Of a stretch of 64,000 bases of DNA, positions 22,157 to 35,174 are shown in pieces (positions within the stretch are counted from its first letter, which is position 1; every line of letters starts with the position of its first letter). Location: positions 164,448,643 to 164,512,642 of the forward strand of contig JAUPFV010000001.1 in the NCBI GenBank assembly GCA_036936605.1, given 5' to 3'. Origin of the DNA: Limnanthes douglasii subsp. nivea. Lineage: Eukaryota > Streptophyta > Magnoliopsida > Brassicales > Limnanthaceae. The notes under the pieces were generated by a model, which was given only the letters and a program-made list of their open reading frames with translations, had not been told where the DNA came from and ran no database searches. Position numbers and translations under genes: made by a program.

Positions 22157-22812
22157 ATATCAATACAAAGTGAATAATGTGACTATTAGTTTTATACAAC
22201 AGGAATATCATAAGTATTTCACTTATACAACATGCATAACAAAACTCTTCAAGTTATACAAACATTACACAAATAAAACATTCATACTTGACACTATGTA
22301 TCATGCTTTTAAAGTTTTTATTTATGTAAATCAAATAATTATTCGACAATTCAAAACATACTATTATATTTTATATTAAATTGTACACAAAACAATCATA
22401 TTAGACATTATAAAACACACTCCTAATATATTTATTCACATTTCATGAATAATACACCAATAAAACAACTTTGATTCACTCTACAAAGCACATTTTAACA
22501 TACTTATTTAGGTTATACAAAACTTACACAAATAAAACAAACTTATTTGATGCTACAAAACACATTTATAACATATTTATTCATACTATATTGTTAGTAC
22601 ACCAATTATATAATCACGGTTGATTATACAAAGCATATCACTAACCGATTTACTAATGTTATTATTTTGAATAATGTTTTCCATTTTAGTTTTTTATAAA
22701 TTTGTTATTGACCATGTCAACAATTATTACAAAAATATCATAATTTTTTGTAGAATTAATATTTAAATGTGATTTTTTTCCTTTGAAATCAAACTCATAT
22801 ATTTTCATATCA
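22157..22812. other. AT-rich spacer, no gene recognised
   Basis: Very AT-rich sequence with many ACAAA and ATTTA runs; no coding or structural feature recognised. The first five bases are the element C target duplication. Confidence 0.6.
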
Positions 22813-22813
22813 A

Positions 22814-23031
22814 GCCCCCAAGGGGTAGCCGAGTTGGTTGAGTATGGCATTCTTATGACCAAAAGGTCATGAGTTCGAGTCCCTCTACATACACTTTCTC
22901 GGCTGAGTCTGTCACCTTGTGTGGTTTACCTTCTGGCGTTGGTTTGCAGGCTATCGCGTCAGACTGAGGGTTTACCTTGTGCGCACTCATTGCACTCTGA
23001 GTAGCGGCTGCGGGTTCCCTCTGAAAAAAAA
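22814..23031 (+). mobile_element. tRNA-derived SINE, copy 1
   Basis: About 218 bp ending in an A run. The head contains a polymerase III A box (TAGCCGAGTTGG) and B box (GAGTTCGAGTCCC), followed by a tRNA-unrelated body (TTCTGGCGTTGGTTTGCAGG, GTAGCGGCTGCGGGTTCCCT). Nearly identical to the copy at 57807-58023. I could not find a clear target duplication here. Confidence 0.88.
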
Positions 23032-23389
23032 TTAACCATCTATCAAATTTATGTGTATATACTTTCATTTGATAACAAATTAAATTTCAAATTGAGTAGC
23101 TCATACAAAATCTATTTTCAATGATTTTTATGAGATTAATTATAAAAAAGTTTATACTATTTTTATATGATACATTTTTCATTAGAAAATAAAACTATAG
23201 ATCTTCACAACTATATATGGTATTCTTATATAACTATCTCAATAAATGCATAGTTAAATTTTATTATATTTTATTAAAATTGTTGATTTTTTTTATAATT
23301 TTGATATTATTATAAAAAAAATCCATATATTTTATTGTATATTTTTTAACATTATATTTTTAAATTAAATAATAAACTTTAAATCTTTG

Positions 23390-23393
<4 letters not shown>

Positions 23394-23433
<40 letters not shown>
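23394..23433. repeat. (TA)n microsatellite
   Basis: About 20 TA dinucleotides within an AT-rich, gene-free stretch (23032-24000). Confidence 0.95.
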
Positions 23434-23435
<2 letters not shown>

Positions 23436-24495
23436 CAATGTTTAAATATTTTCAATCAATACAAAATTAAATTTTGAGTTTATTAAAAATATGTTGATGC
23501 AAAATTGGTTTTAACAACTTCGATAATCACAAAGTAAACCCGTAGATTTTTGCAACCATACAAGACATAACGTTTAACCATTATTTGAAAACACCGAAAA
23601 TCTCAAAAATCAACTACATAGGAATTTGATAACGTCGAGTAGCGTGAAGAACATGAATAAACAACTCTGATTTACATTGTTTGTTGGATTCGTCCATAAA
23701 TAAATAAAATAATTTTGATTTTGATTTTTTTAATTAGTTTCTTTTTTAAGATGTAATTTTTAGGTGGACTCATATTTAGTAATCGTCAAATATTTATAGC
23801 CAGAGTTTTTTCTATTATTTTGTGATTCTTTCATATTTTTTTAAATATAAATATTTGAAAAATATAATAACTAGTTTTATTTATTTCACCTTTAATTGAG
23901 AAGAAATGGAGGCCTAAGAAATGCTCTAAGAAAAACGCCTTCCACAAGAAGATCCACCATCTGCCATAATCCCTAAAGACTGAAACTCTTATTAGCAATC
24001 TAAGCTCCATCAATGAAGAAATCAGCAACACAACTTCACCTCGAGGTTGCTCAACCATCTCAAAAATCATCTCCTAAGATTTTTCCCTCCATAAAATCTC
24101 AAGTAAAACAAATGAAGACCCGTCATAAGATATATCAAATGAATATTTTTCAGCTTCCCCCTAAACAAAAACATTATAGCAAAGCGCCTTCATTAGCAAG
24201 AGATGAGATGAGAACAAATCCTATTTTTGAAGATTTTTCCAACACTTCCCAACAACTTCAAAGTGGAATTAAGAAATCATTTGCATGGATCTTGAAGCCA
24301 AAAGTCAAGTATTTCACTCATTAAGAAGTCTAACACCATAAAAAGGATATCAAATGGCGGTCATCTTCAAATAGATAAATAAGATATTTTTTTTCTTTAA
24401 TTTTAAGTTTACACTTATAGCAAAATTATCATATGATAGACCGAAATTAACTAAAATAGGATCCTTTCTAAAATTATTTAATTTCTGAGGTCACT

Positions 24496-24501
<6 letters not shown>

Positions 24502-24564
<63 letters not shown>
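24502..24564. repeat. (TA)n microsatellite
   Basis: About 31 TA dinucleotides within the 5' part of the LINE region. Confidence 0.95.
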
Positions 24565-24570
<6 letters not shown>

Positions 24571-24649
24571 ATATAAAAATATTTTCATAGATTTAAAAAC
24601 CATAAATGACTTGAAAAAACATTGGAAAAGAAATGTATACATATTAAAT

Positions 24650-27600
24650 AATTTATTCTTTAGGATATTAAAATGAAAACCTAATTTTAATCCAAAATAG
24701 AGTCTCATAAGACTCTAACTTGGGTTTATTTTCCTAAAATACCGGAATATTTATATAACCATGATTCTATTAATCAAATTGCAAATACAATTGGATTGCC
24801 TTTGTCAATTTGGATCTCATTATTCAATCGAGCGAGCTTTAAATGTTGTAAATCTCCGCTCATCATTGACATCTCTAAGCCACTTTTCCAAAATCTATAG
24901 GTTTTTGAGAAGTTGATGAGTTTTGGAAAACCATAACGTATGATGAAATGCCCAAATATTACAACTCTTGCAATCATTTAGGTCATATGAATCAAATTGT
25001 AATAAAGGCCCGATGAAAACTGATAGGTTAGCTAATATGGATAAGAAACTATTCTCCTCCAAAACCAACCCAAAATTGAACTATCTTTCTCAAAAAAATG
25101 TGGGTTCACAAAACAAAACCTCCAAATGTTAATAATAAAATAAAACAATCAATATAAGAAACTTGACTAAATAACACCTCAAAAAATGATTCTTTATCAA
25201 TGGATGATCCTAATCACTATAAAACCTCTTCAAACTGCTTGACAATAAATACATCAAATGACGACCTACATCTTGAACAAAATAACATGTCATATAATAC
25301 AAATCTGAATCATATCACCACTGGTGATTCAGTTAACAATATAAATAAAGAAATTCAAGAATCCTTTCAAACCATTGAATTAGGTAAAACCTTTACTGTA
25401 TCTCAACACCTGACAAACTCATATTGAACAGAACTCACCAAAAGTGCTTACTGCAGGAAACCTTCTTTCATCACCAACAAAGAAAAGTTTATATGCAAAA
25501 AAAGTACCAATCAGAAGAATAAATAAAATAGTAACAAGATCAAAACGTAATTTTCTAAATGGCCATAAGTCTTCTTAATTCAAAGGATCTACAAGATCCT
25601 CACCCATAATTCAAATAACAATCTCAATACTCGACTAGAATATCATAGACATTGGTAACAAATGCACCATTAGAATAATTAGGTCAATAATAAAATTTGA
25701 AAACACTGACTTTATTACGCTCCAAGATCCAATAATTTCTAAACATAAATTGGACTCAATAACAACCAAACTTGGATTCAAATCTGGAATTTTCCAACAT
25801 TAGCAATACAATCTGAATTATGTACAACCCTAATTTTCAGATTATTCATTTTATTGACCATTATCAATTTTCTTCATATGATTGTGACAATTTCCTCTTG
25901 TAATAAAGAATTTTTAGTCACCATCATATATGCACAACGTGCAAGAGCTCAAAAAATTGAACTCTGGGATAACCTTAGAGAAATATCTGTAACAAACACT
26001 AAATGACTCATTGTTGGTGATTTTAATGTAATATTCAATGCATTTGAACAATTAGCATGTACTTTACTTGACTTCAAAGCAGTTGATGACTCTAATAACA
26101 TGATTCTTGATTATAATTTGAAGGATCCATGCTATTCTGGATCCAAATATACTTGGTCAAATAACTCTAAATGGAAACGTCTTGACATGGGATTATATAA
26201 TGCAACATGGAGAGACTATTTTGATATCACGAAGGTGAAACATCTGGCCATAACAAGCTCAAACCATTCACTTTTGTGTATATCAATATCAAATCTTACC
26301 AACATGTCCAACTTTCATTCAAATTGTATAGTATGTGGCTACTTCATAATGATTTTCTCAACATTATGGAAACCAACTAGACTGAACACATATTTGGAAA
26401 TCCAATAATTTTGTTTTGCTATAAATTGAAAAGATTAAACACAAATTAAAATATTGAATAAAGAGGTATTTGGAAACTTATTTGATGGTATTGTTAATGC
26501 TAAAGATAAAGTTAAACATGCATAAAATTATTTAGAAATCTCAAATAATATTGAAAATCAAACTAAGTTGTCTAAGACCAGGGAAATTCACCTTAATCTC
26601 CTAGCTAGAGAAGAAGTTTTATGGAAACAGAAGAGCTCCTCTAATTGGGCCAAATCTGGTGACAAAACTCAAAGACCTTTCATAGTTATGTGAAGAAATT
26701 TTTTACAAGAAACATGATCAATGACATTAAAATAAATAGACAATGGACTAAAAATTAAACCCAAATAGTTGACTCATCCATTAACCATTTCAAAAAAAAT
26801 CTTAACTTGCCAACCAAGTAATCCATTCTTGGATGATATTAATCATATTACCCCTTAAATAATAACTTACCAAGACAACAATAATCTTATGGCTCTCCCA
26901 AATGAAGAAGAAATTTTAAACTCAATTACATCCCTCAACGAAAACAGTGCCTCAAGAGTTGATGGTTTCAAATGTATGCAGATAATGTGATTATTTTCAT
27001 GAATGCTTCAATAAAAAATGTGAAGAAAACTTGTAATTTTCTTGACCATTATCAAGAAATTTCATGTCAGTTAATAAATAAACACAAAACTGTCTTTATA
27101 TCATCTGAAAACATAAGCATAAATATAATTCAATCTATTAAACATACCTATGGTTTTACTCACATTTATATTCCTTTTAAGTATTTAAGTATCAATATTC
27201 ATAAAATTAATCAAACCAGATATGTAGATAACTTGGTAACTAAGATGAGAACTAAAATCAATAGAATGAGACAGTAAATCTCTATCATTTGGAGGCAGAT
27301 TGATACTGATTCAATTTGTCCTCTTGAAAATCTAGTTTAATATATGCAAAACTGTTATAACCATATAACTGTAATTAAAAGTATCAACCTTCTAATGAAT
27401 AAATTCTTTGGGGAACCAAAGAAAATCATAAATCTAGCATATAGTCCAAATGATCATCATTATGTAATCCATTTGATGAATGGAGGTTGAACTTAAGAAA
27501 CTTAAATGACATCCAACAAACATACACATGCAAGCTCTGGATGAATTTCAGAGAAAACTAAATTTTATGGTCTAAGTTAATGCACTCAATTTATTGCCCA

Positions 27601-28097
27601 CCATCTCACCCTCTCACACAAAAATCAAAGCAATAGACTTTAATACTTGTAAGAGAATAATCAAGATTAGAGAAACTGCTGAACAATTTGTTTTCTATAA
27701 AATATGAAAAAGGTCATATAGATTTTTGGCTTGAAAAATGGAACAGCTCTTATCATTTTATAAATCTATCTTAAAGTAAAAATAACTCTCCGTACAAAGG
27801 GGACAGGTATACTGAGTTCTGGTCTAAGGACTCTTGTGGCATGAATAGACTAATATAATATATACTCCCCTCTGATATAGATAGACTAACTAAAATAAAC
27901 ATCAATAACTCAGTTGAAGATATACTAATATGAAGTGTATCTTCTGATGGTTCTTTCTTATTTAAAAAAACTTAGCAATCCATCAGAGACAACCATACCA
28001 AATGAATCATATACTCCAAAATTTGGAATAATATAACACTTAAGAAGTGCTCATCCATCATATGGAGACTTCTTAAATGATATATTTATATTGCATC
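24650..28097 (+). pseudogene. L1-type LINE 1, 5' part (ORF1, endonuclease, deleted RT)
   Basis: The plus strand preserves pieces of ORF1 near 24725-25010 (YFPKIPEYLYNHDSINQIA, a decayed zinc knuckle near YNSCNHLGHM), possibly preceded by an ORF1 start at 24013. Endonuclease remains lie at 25920-26400 (IVGDFNVIF, GSKYTWSNN, KRLDMGLYNATW), where the usual SDH motif reads SNH. The RT region at 26880-27275 joins NSASRVDGF directly to a YADN motif in place of FADD, so the RT core is deleted. Stops and frameshifts are dense. The sequence breaks at 28097 where a Copia element is inserted and continues at 33172. Confidence 0.72.
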
Positions 28098-28455
28098 TGT
28101 TATTAAATTTCTATGCAATTATCACAAAATGGCTCAAGCACTGTACATATGTGAAGGAAAAACTTAAATGAACACATGATTTAACGTGGTTCGACAATTG
28201 TCTACGTCCACGGGCGCCACCAGATAAAAGAGTTTCACTATGATAGAAAAGGTTACAGATTTCAGATTATCTTTCTGTCTAGCCCTAGTAATCTATTTAT
28301 ATGGAATAAATAGACTTACTAGATAATGATCCTAATGAACTCGTATACATGAGAGCAAAGATGGCATTACCCATTTTAGCTTCACTGTCAATGACACAAA
28401 ACTATACCGCCAAACACAATACATTGTCAAGGCACTATTTGACTCATTCACAAAA
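28098..28455 (-). repeat. 3' LTR of the Copia element
   Basis: 358 bp, matching 32597-32940 throughout (GGATTTAACGTGGTT versus GATTTAACGTGGTT, CATTTTAGCTTCACTGTC). The right end reads CACAAAA where the partner ends CACAACA. Confidence 0.85.
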
Positions 28456-28468
28456 ATTCTTCCCCTTG
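28456..28468 (-). other. Polypurine tract of the Copia element
   Basis: The minus strand reads CAAGGGGAAGAAT directly before the 3' LTR start. Confidence 0.6.
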
Positions 28469-28734
28469 AGGCGAATATCCTTTCTTCACTATCAACAAAG
28501 AAACTTAACATCTTCTGACTCACCAAATGCCCTTAAGGCATTCACTTTATACTGCGAACATCAATCCAGTTTAGACACTCCCTAAACTTTCGAACTGATA
28601 CTGCCTTGGTCATTATATCTACTGGATTATCGTGTGTAGATACTTTCTTCACATCAACAATTCCCTTTGATATTATATCACAAATAAAGTAATACATGCC
28701 ATCTATGTGCTATCAATGTACGCTCATGGTACAT

Positions 28735-31700
28735 CTAGTTCCTTAAAAGGTGTATGGTATTTTGACTGTCACAAAACACTTTTGTAGTAGTCCTATCCAA
28801 GCCCAAATCTGCCACCAAACCTTGCAACCATATTACCTCTTTAACTGCTTCTGTTACCGCCATGTACTTTACCTCTGTTGTAGACAAAGCTACAGTAGTT
28901 TGTAACTGTGCTTTCCAACTGATCACACTCTCAGCTAGAGTAAATATATATCATATCAGAGATCTTCTTTTATCCATATCACTTGTAAAATCAGAATCAA
29001 CAAAACCAACCAATGATCCTGCAACATCATTTAGCAATTCACCAATATCGGTCTTGTTAAAAGTTAAGCCAACGTTCACAGTATTCTTAAGATACCTAAG
29101 TATCCATTTTACTGTCTGCCAGTGTTCTTTCCCAATACATCCTATGTACCTGCTAACTACACTAACCGCATGTGAAATATCAGGACGTGTGCATGCGATA
29201 TCATACATGATACCAACAACTGCACTTGCATGTAGAACCTTCGACATTTGTTCCAACTCAGTATCATCCTTGTCCGCTCCTACTGCAGACAACTTGAAAT
29301 AAGTAGCAAATGGAATGCTAACTGCTTTAGCATCAAACATGTTGAATCGTTGTAACACTTTCTCAATATAGCTTCGTTGAGATAAGTGTAATGATCCTAA
29401 ATTTTTGTTCCTAATAATATATATACCAAGAATTTGCTTTCCTCTACCCATATCCTTCATCTCAAACTCAACACTAAGCTGCTTCTTTAACTGCACAATG
29501 TGTGACATACTACAAGCAGCAATAAGCATATCATCCACATACAACAACAAGTAAACATAAGAATCATCTGACATCTTTTGATGTTACACAAAACTATCGT
29601 ATGGACTCCTCGTGAACCCTTTTGACACCATGAATGTATCAAAACGTTTGTACCATTGCCTAGGTGACTGTTCCAAACCACACAGTGACTTTTTCAGCAG
29701 ACAAAATTTGTCCTCCATATTAGGTTCAAAAAATCCCTATGGTTGTCTTATGTAGATTTGCTCATCCAATTCACCATGTAGAAATGCAGTCTTCACATCC
29801 AACTCCTCAACCTCTAAATCTTGTAAAACTACTATGGCTAACAAAACTCGAATCAAACTATGCTTCACTACTGGAGAAAACACTTCATTGAAGTCGATTC
29901 CTTCCCTTTGAGTAAAGCCCTTAGCGACCAGTCTTGCTTTGAATCGAGATACCTCAACCTCTAGATTACCTTCCTTTTTCTTGAATACCCATTTAATGCT
30001 AACTATCTTCTGTCCTTTAGGAAAGTCAACAAGCTTCCATGTTTGATTCTTATGAAGAGATTAAATCTCTTCCCCCATAGTACCAATCCATCGATCTGCC
30101 TCTGATCTCTCTATAGCTTCTCTGTAGCTACTAGGTTCCTGCATCTCAACTTCTTCTGCAACTAGATTCGCGTACCTTTTTAGAAGTCTAATATCTCTTC
30201 TTTCTCTGCCCAATACTATGCTATAAGGTTGTTGTTCTAGTTCAGGCAGATCATCGTCACTATCATCCGATGCTGACGCTTCACCTCCTGATTTTGGATC
30301 CACCTCAGAACTACTTAAATTATTGAACCTGCTAGGAACTGATTCTACTTCAAGATCCATATGTTTACTCACAACCGATCCTGATTCGACCATTCTCCTA
30401 CTTCATTCTGATTGTCTATCGAAGCAAACTCATTAAAAGTAATGTCCCTACTGATGAGAAAACCTGCAGACTTTGGAGAGGTACACCATAACCTATATCC
30501 CTTCACTCCAGTAGCATATCTTAGAAATATGCACCTCTTTGCCCTCGGATCAAGCTTACCATCTCTCACATGAGCATACGCTAGACAACTGAACACCCTC
30601 AAATGTTCATAATCAGCCGACGATCCAGACCAAATCTCAAAAAGAGTTTTACAATCAATAGTCGTTGATGGAGACCAATTCACCAAGTAACACGTTGTAT
30701 TGATAGCTTCAGCCCAAAAATAATTTCCCACACCGGAATACGAGAGCATACTTTGTGCCTTGTCACAAAGCATTCTGTTCATTCTTTCTGCGAATTTATT
30801 CTGTTGTGGTGTTCTAGAAAAAGTGTGATGGCGCACTATTCCCTCAATTTTGCAGAACTCGTTGAACTCCCGACTGCAATATTCTAACCCATTATCTGTC
30901 CTAATACGTTTGATTTTTCTTCCTGTTTACTTCTCAATCATTGTCTTCCATTTGAAAAAGGTTGAATATGCCTCATCTTTCGTTTTCAGAAAGTAAACCC
31001 ACATCATCCTTGAATAATCATCAATCAAACTCAGGTAGTATCTGGCTACGCTCTTGGATGAAATTCTGTTTGGACCCCAAAGATCTGAGTGAATGTAGTC
31101 TACTGTTCCTTTAGTCTTTCTTACAGCCGATTTGTTGAATTTGAATCTAGTTTGTTTACCAAACACACAATGCTCACAAAATCCCAATGATTCTGCTTTA
31201 TACCCTTTCAACAAATCTCTATTTCCCAAAACAGCTAATCCTCTTTCACACATGTGACCAAGACGCCAATGCTACAACTTATTTTGATCCTACCTACTTT
31301 GGCTATTACTCCCTGATTATGCTACTGCAGTATCGCCCATAACAACACTCCCCTGGAAAATGTAAAGACCTTTATGCAAACTGCCTTTCATGCATAACAT
31401 TGAGCCTTTTGTCACTTTATTTACACCGTCTTCTGCACGGTACTTGTAACCCCGAGAGTCTAGAGTCCCAAGAGAAATTAGGTTTCTCTTTAACCCAGGA
31501 ACATGCCAGCACGTCAAGATTCTAACAACCCCGTCAAGCATTCTGATTCTAACGTTACCAATACCAACAACAGTCAACGAATTATTGTTCTCTAAATAAA
31601 TAGTTCCCTGCATTGGCTTGTAAGTATCAAACCACTGCTTGAACTGACACATATGATATGTAACGTCAGTATCGAGTACCCAAGAGTTTTGCCCAAATTC

Positions 31701-31763
31701 TGAACCCACGAACATTACATCTCCTCTACCACTGTTTTCACTATCGTCGGAATCGTTCACACC
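28735..31763 (-). pseudogene. pol: Copia pol: protease, integrase, RT, RNase H (broken)
   Basis: Protease at 31317-31760 has the active site written DTDVT, where a small residue should follow Asp-Thr/Ser, so it is probably dead. Integrase at 30369-31253 shows a CEHCVFGK finger, HSDLWGP and the PQQNKFAERMNR box; stops and gaps separate its parts. RT at 28951-30060 includes LLLYVDDMLI, the intact catalytic box, and ACTRPDISHAV. RNase H follows with SWKAQLQTTVALSTTE and FCDSQNTI, ending around 28735. The domain order and motif wording fit the Tork/Tnt1 lineage. Confidence 0.85.
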
Positions 31764-31790
31764 TCCAACAATGTTTGCTGCATTTTCCTT

Positions 31791-32540
31791 TTAATTTCCC
31801 TTTTTACCAATCAGTTTCAGACAATATCTCCTGTAATGGCCTTGCTCACCGCATTTATAACAATTTGAGTGCTTTACCTTTGACTTGGACCTCCAGTTCT
31901 TCCTTCTTAAAGAACTCGTTTTGCTTCTAGATCTTCCCCTAGTTATAAGACCTTCCCCTTCAGCTTGATTGTCTGGATGCAACTGTGTCATCTCCTTTGA
32001 TTTCAGTGCCCCTTTGACATCTGCTAGCGATAACTTATCCTTACCATACATAATGGTATCTACGAAGTTTTCATAGGGAGCTGGTAACGATCTCAGTATA
32101 AACAAAGCTTGATCCTCATCCTCAATATTGATATCTATGTTCTCCAAGTCCATTATAATTGATTTAAAATTATCTAAGTGTTATGTTATGGACATACCTT
32201 CTTTTAATATGAAATCATATAAACACTTCTTCAAGTATAATCAGTTTACTACTGATTTCTCTTAGTAAAGATCTCCTAGTTTCTTCCATGCGCAGGCAGC
32301 AGTCTTCTCACCACTAATCTCGTGAAGCATATTGTCTTTCACACTTAATAAAATCCAACACAAAGCCCTTTTTTGAAGATCTTGTTTCTCCTCTTCTTTT
32401 ATCTCTTTTGGTAACTTATTCTCCACAACCTTCCACAGCCATTGCAGTACCAATGAAGATTTCAGTTTCATTTTCCACAACGCAAAGCTGGATCCCCCAT
32501 CAAAATTTTCAATCATGTATTTTGTTGCTGTAGACGCCAT
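31791..32540 (-). pseudogene. gag: Copia gag with CCHC zinc knuckle (broken)
   Basis: The start ATG at 32540 lies close to the primer binding site. The N-terminal part (IENFDGGSSFALWKMKL, CWILLSVKDNMLHEI) is a UBN2-type copia Gag. A stop near 32262 and further damage separate it from the C-terminal part at 31791-32153, which holds ALFILRSLPAPYENF and the knuckle CYKCGEQGHYRRYC. The protein would form virus-like particles. Confidence 0.82.
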
Positions 32541-32579
32541 TGTGAAACCCTAATTGTAAAATCCCTAATTTCACCATAT

Positions 32580-32592
32580 GGCTCTGATACTA
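32580..32592 (-). other. Primer binding site of the Copia element
   Basis: Minus-strand TAGTATCAGAGCC, one base different from the common initiator-tRNA-Met primer site TGGTATCAGAGC, a few bases inside the right LTR. Confidence 0.75.
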
Positions 32593-32596
32593 ATTT

Positions 32597-32940
32597 TGTT
32601 ATTAAATTTCTATGCAATTATCACAAAATGGCTTAAGCACACAAAAATATGTGGAGGAAAAACTTAAATGAACACAGGATTTAACGTGGTTTGACAATTG
32701 TCTACGTTCACGGGCGCCGCCAGAGAAAAGAGTTTCACTATGATACAAAAAGTTACAAATTTCAGATTATCTTTTTGTCTAACCCTATTAATCTATTTAT
32801 ATGAAATAAATATACTTATTATATAATAGTCTTAATGGAATAAATATGAAATTACCCATTTTAGCTTCACTGTCAATGACAAAAAACTGTATCGCCGAAC
32901 ACGGTACACTGTCAAGGCACTAATCGACTCATTCACAACA
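32597..32940 (-). repeat. 5' LTR of the Copia element
   Basis: 344 bp with ends TGTT and AACA. Roughly 10% different by eye from the left LTR, so the insertion is old. Confidence 0.85.
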
Positions 32941-32942
32941 AG

Positions 32943-33171
32943 TGTTGGGAATATGGTTACCGTATATTCTGCCTCTGATCTAAGTAAGAACAACCGATCT
33001 CTACACTAGTATGATATTGTCCACTTTGGCCCCCGAAGGCCCTCACAACTTTGTTTTTGGTCCACTTCCAAAAGGCCTTATACTAGTTGAGATATTTTCT
33101 TACTTATATACCACTGATCCTTCCCATGTTTAGCCGATGTGGAATGTGGGACTTTGGTCGACACCCTAACA
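32943..33171. mobile_element. Solo LTR of another retrotransposon
   Basis: A 229-bp block with TGTTGGGAAT at the left end and ACACCCTAACA at the right, i.e. TGTT...AACA ends and no internal region. It adjoins the Copia 5' LTR. Its flanks are ACAAG and ACATC, only partly matching. It probably inserted into the Copia target duplication and lost its body by LTR recombination. Confidence 0.6.
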
Positions 33172-33790
33172 ACATCTATAATGCAATAGAAAAATTTCTC
33201 TATAGTATCAAAATGTCAGCACTGTAACAATATATAATCAAATTTTCACATATTTGTTTCTTGTCAATTATCTTGGGAAGTCCAAAAACACTTTGCATGA
33301 TTATTTGACATTCTTATTAGCCAATTCATGTGTTTAAACCATATTATATACTGCTGGTTCATATCAACAAATAAAACTACTAATATAAAATCCATCATTT
33401 CATCAATTATGTACTGTACCATTTGGTCAACAAGAAACAACTTACAATACAAAGGTTAAAACAGTTCATCTAAAACATTAATAGATAAAATAATACATAC
33501 TCTTGTGAATCTAGATAGTCTTAATCTATTTAATCATAAATATTGGTCTGGTGATCTTCTAAAAGTCAAAGAACTTGGTTGTTTCAACCACCTCCCTATC
33601 CCCAAACCATCAATATTTATCAAATGGATCCCTCATTCCAAGAATATATTAAAATTAAACTATGATGGATCTTGTTTGCCAAATAAAGAATCCAACAATG
33701 GAATCATTTTAAGAAATCATAATGGAGACCTTATCAAGTTCATAGGCCATTTATATGGTAAAACATATCTCTTATAACTCAAACCGGAGC
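33172..33790 (+). pseudogene. LINE 1, 3' part (zinc-finger RT tail and RNase H)
   Basis: Continuation of the LINE split by the Copia insertion. First comes CQHCNN...FHIFVSCQLSW, the Cys-rich tail of plant L1 reverse transcriptases. It aligns with CQLCNNLESPNHLFVACKYSW in LINE 2 at 49600. Then comes an RNase H start (LNYDGSCLPNKESNNG, IILRNHNGD) at 33505-33777, ended by a stop. Confidence 0.7.
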
Positions 33791-34700
33791 ATTGCTTGAT
33801 ATACTACTCTATATAACTTAAACAACTTCACACAAGTTGATATATAATATGATTCAATGCTATTAATATAAAGGTTTAGTTCAGGTAAGTCTCTTTAGTA
33901 CCTCTCTCTAATATTATATTGTTGTAGGAAATTAATCAAACCTCAAATGACTTTAAAACGTATACATCGTTAACAAAATTTGGTTGTTGATTGAGTTTAT
34001 AAATGGGTCATACATACCAAAACCATTTATGACTTTCCATTAAGTCATATTCCATCTAAGCTTAAGGAAACACTTCTCTTAAAATGCTTAAATATAAGAT
34101 ACCCTACAAAATGATACAATACAATGATGGACACTTGAATTCGAGATTTATATTATAGTGATTAACTCTTTATTGACATGAACAATCCTGATCAAATATT
34201 ATTTTCCATTATACAAACATAAACAAGTATCTCAAAAAGGAAATCTCAACATACAAACAATAAATAGCTAATCAAGAATGGACCACCACAAAAAAATACT
34301 TAATAGTTAGATTTTTTTTGAACATTATCATCATCGTAAATCAAAATTGAGACATTTAAACTGTAAAATTACCAACTTGATTTCATCAATAAATTTATGG
34401 GTTTCGTATAATTTTTTTTATTCCACTCTCAATTTATACAACAATAAATTTATATGTCTTATTGAGTTAAATCAATTTAATTTAATTAAATATATAAATA
34501 TACTTATAATAATATTTTGGTCCGAAGAACAATATTAGTAAATCTGAAAGGAAATAAGTATAGGCTTTGACTAAATTCGGACCCAAAAAATGTTAACCAG
34601 TCCCAAAAAAAATGAAGCGTTTTGAACTTTTACTGTTTAATCTCTACATCTATGATTCCTGCCGGTTGAGAGGGTCTCACCCGCCGGGACAAAAAAATAA
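33791..34700. other. AT-rich sequence, no gene recognised
   Basis: Only short chance reading frames; no repeat or motif I could name. Confidence 0.55.
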
Positions 34701-35174
34701 TTTTAGTACACTTTTACATTGGCCAAAGCTATTTCCTCCATCATATTTGAAACATGCTATTACTAGATTACCCTTACTTTGTTTTCAAATTTAACATGCC
34801 ATTATTCAAATAGAAAGCCCTACAGTTAAAAGACACATCATTAACCCATTTTTAATCCTACCTATTTTATTTTTGTCTCTAAAATTAGCCCTAAAACAAA
34901 AAAACTTCAGTTTTATTGAAGATTGATTGAAGATTGATTGAAGATTGATCATGGAAAATCAAGAAACTCATACCAAACCGGAGAACATTCAAACAATGAA
35001 CAAGGTAACGAATATGCATATGTTAACTTTGTATTAAGATTATTTTGCATCTCTACGCAAATTCCGAAATTAAAATAACTTGTTAATAAACGAAAGGGTT
35101 ACAATGATAACATTCGAAAACAAGACATGTGATTTATTAAAGAAACATATTAAAGAAACATAGGGAATGTATCT

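Larger units (their letters stand above)
28098..32940 (-). mobile_element. Ty1/copia retrotransposon (Tork/Tnt1-like), inactive, inserted in LINE 1
   Basis: LTRs at 28098-28455 and 32597-32940 begin TGTTATTAAATTTC on the plus strand. Minus-strand order: primer binding site beside the right LTR, gag, protease, integrase, RT, RNase H, polypurine tract, left LTR. INT before RT is diagnostic of Ty1/copia. The flank is GCATC on the left; on the right ACATC appears only after the adjoining solo LTR (33172-33176), consistent with one split target duplication. The LINE reading resumes across this join. Confidence 0.85.

Noticed and set aside
22820..22885. Possible tRNA gene (A and B boxes)
   Set aside because: The tRNA-like head continues into a fixed non-tRNA body with an A tail and has a second copy, so it is a SINE and not a functional tRNA gene.
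24478..24708. 76-codon frame with (IY)n repeats
   Set aside because: Produced by translating the (TA)n microsatellite.
32943..33171. Extension of the Copia 5' LTR rather than a separate solo LTR
   Set aside because: The other Copia LTR has no matching segment; it meets the polypurine tract exactly where the homology with 32597-32940 ends.
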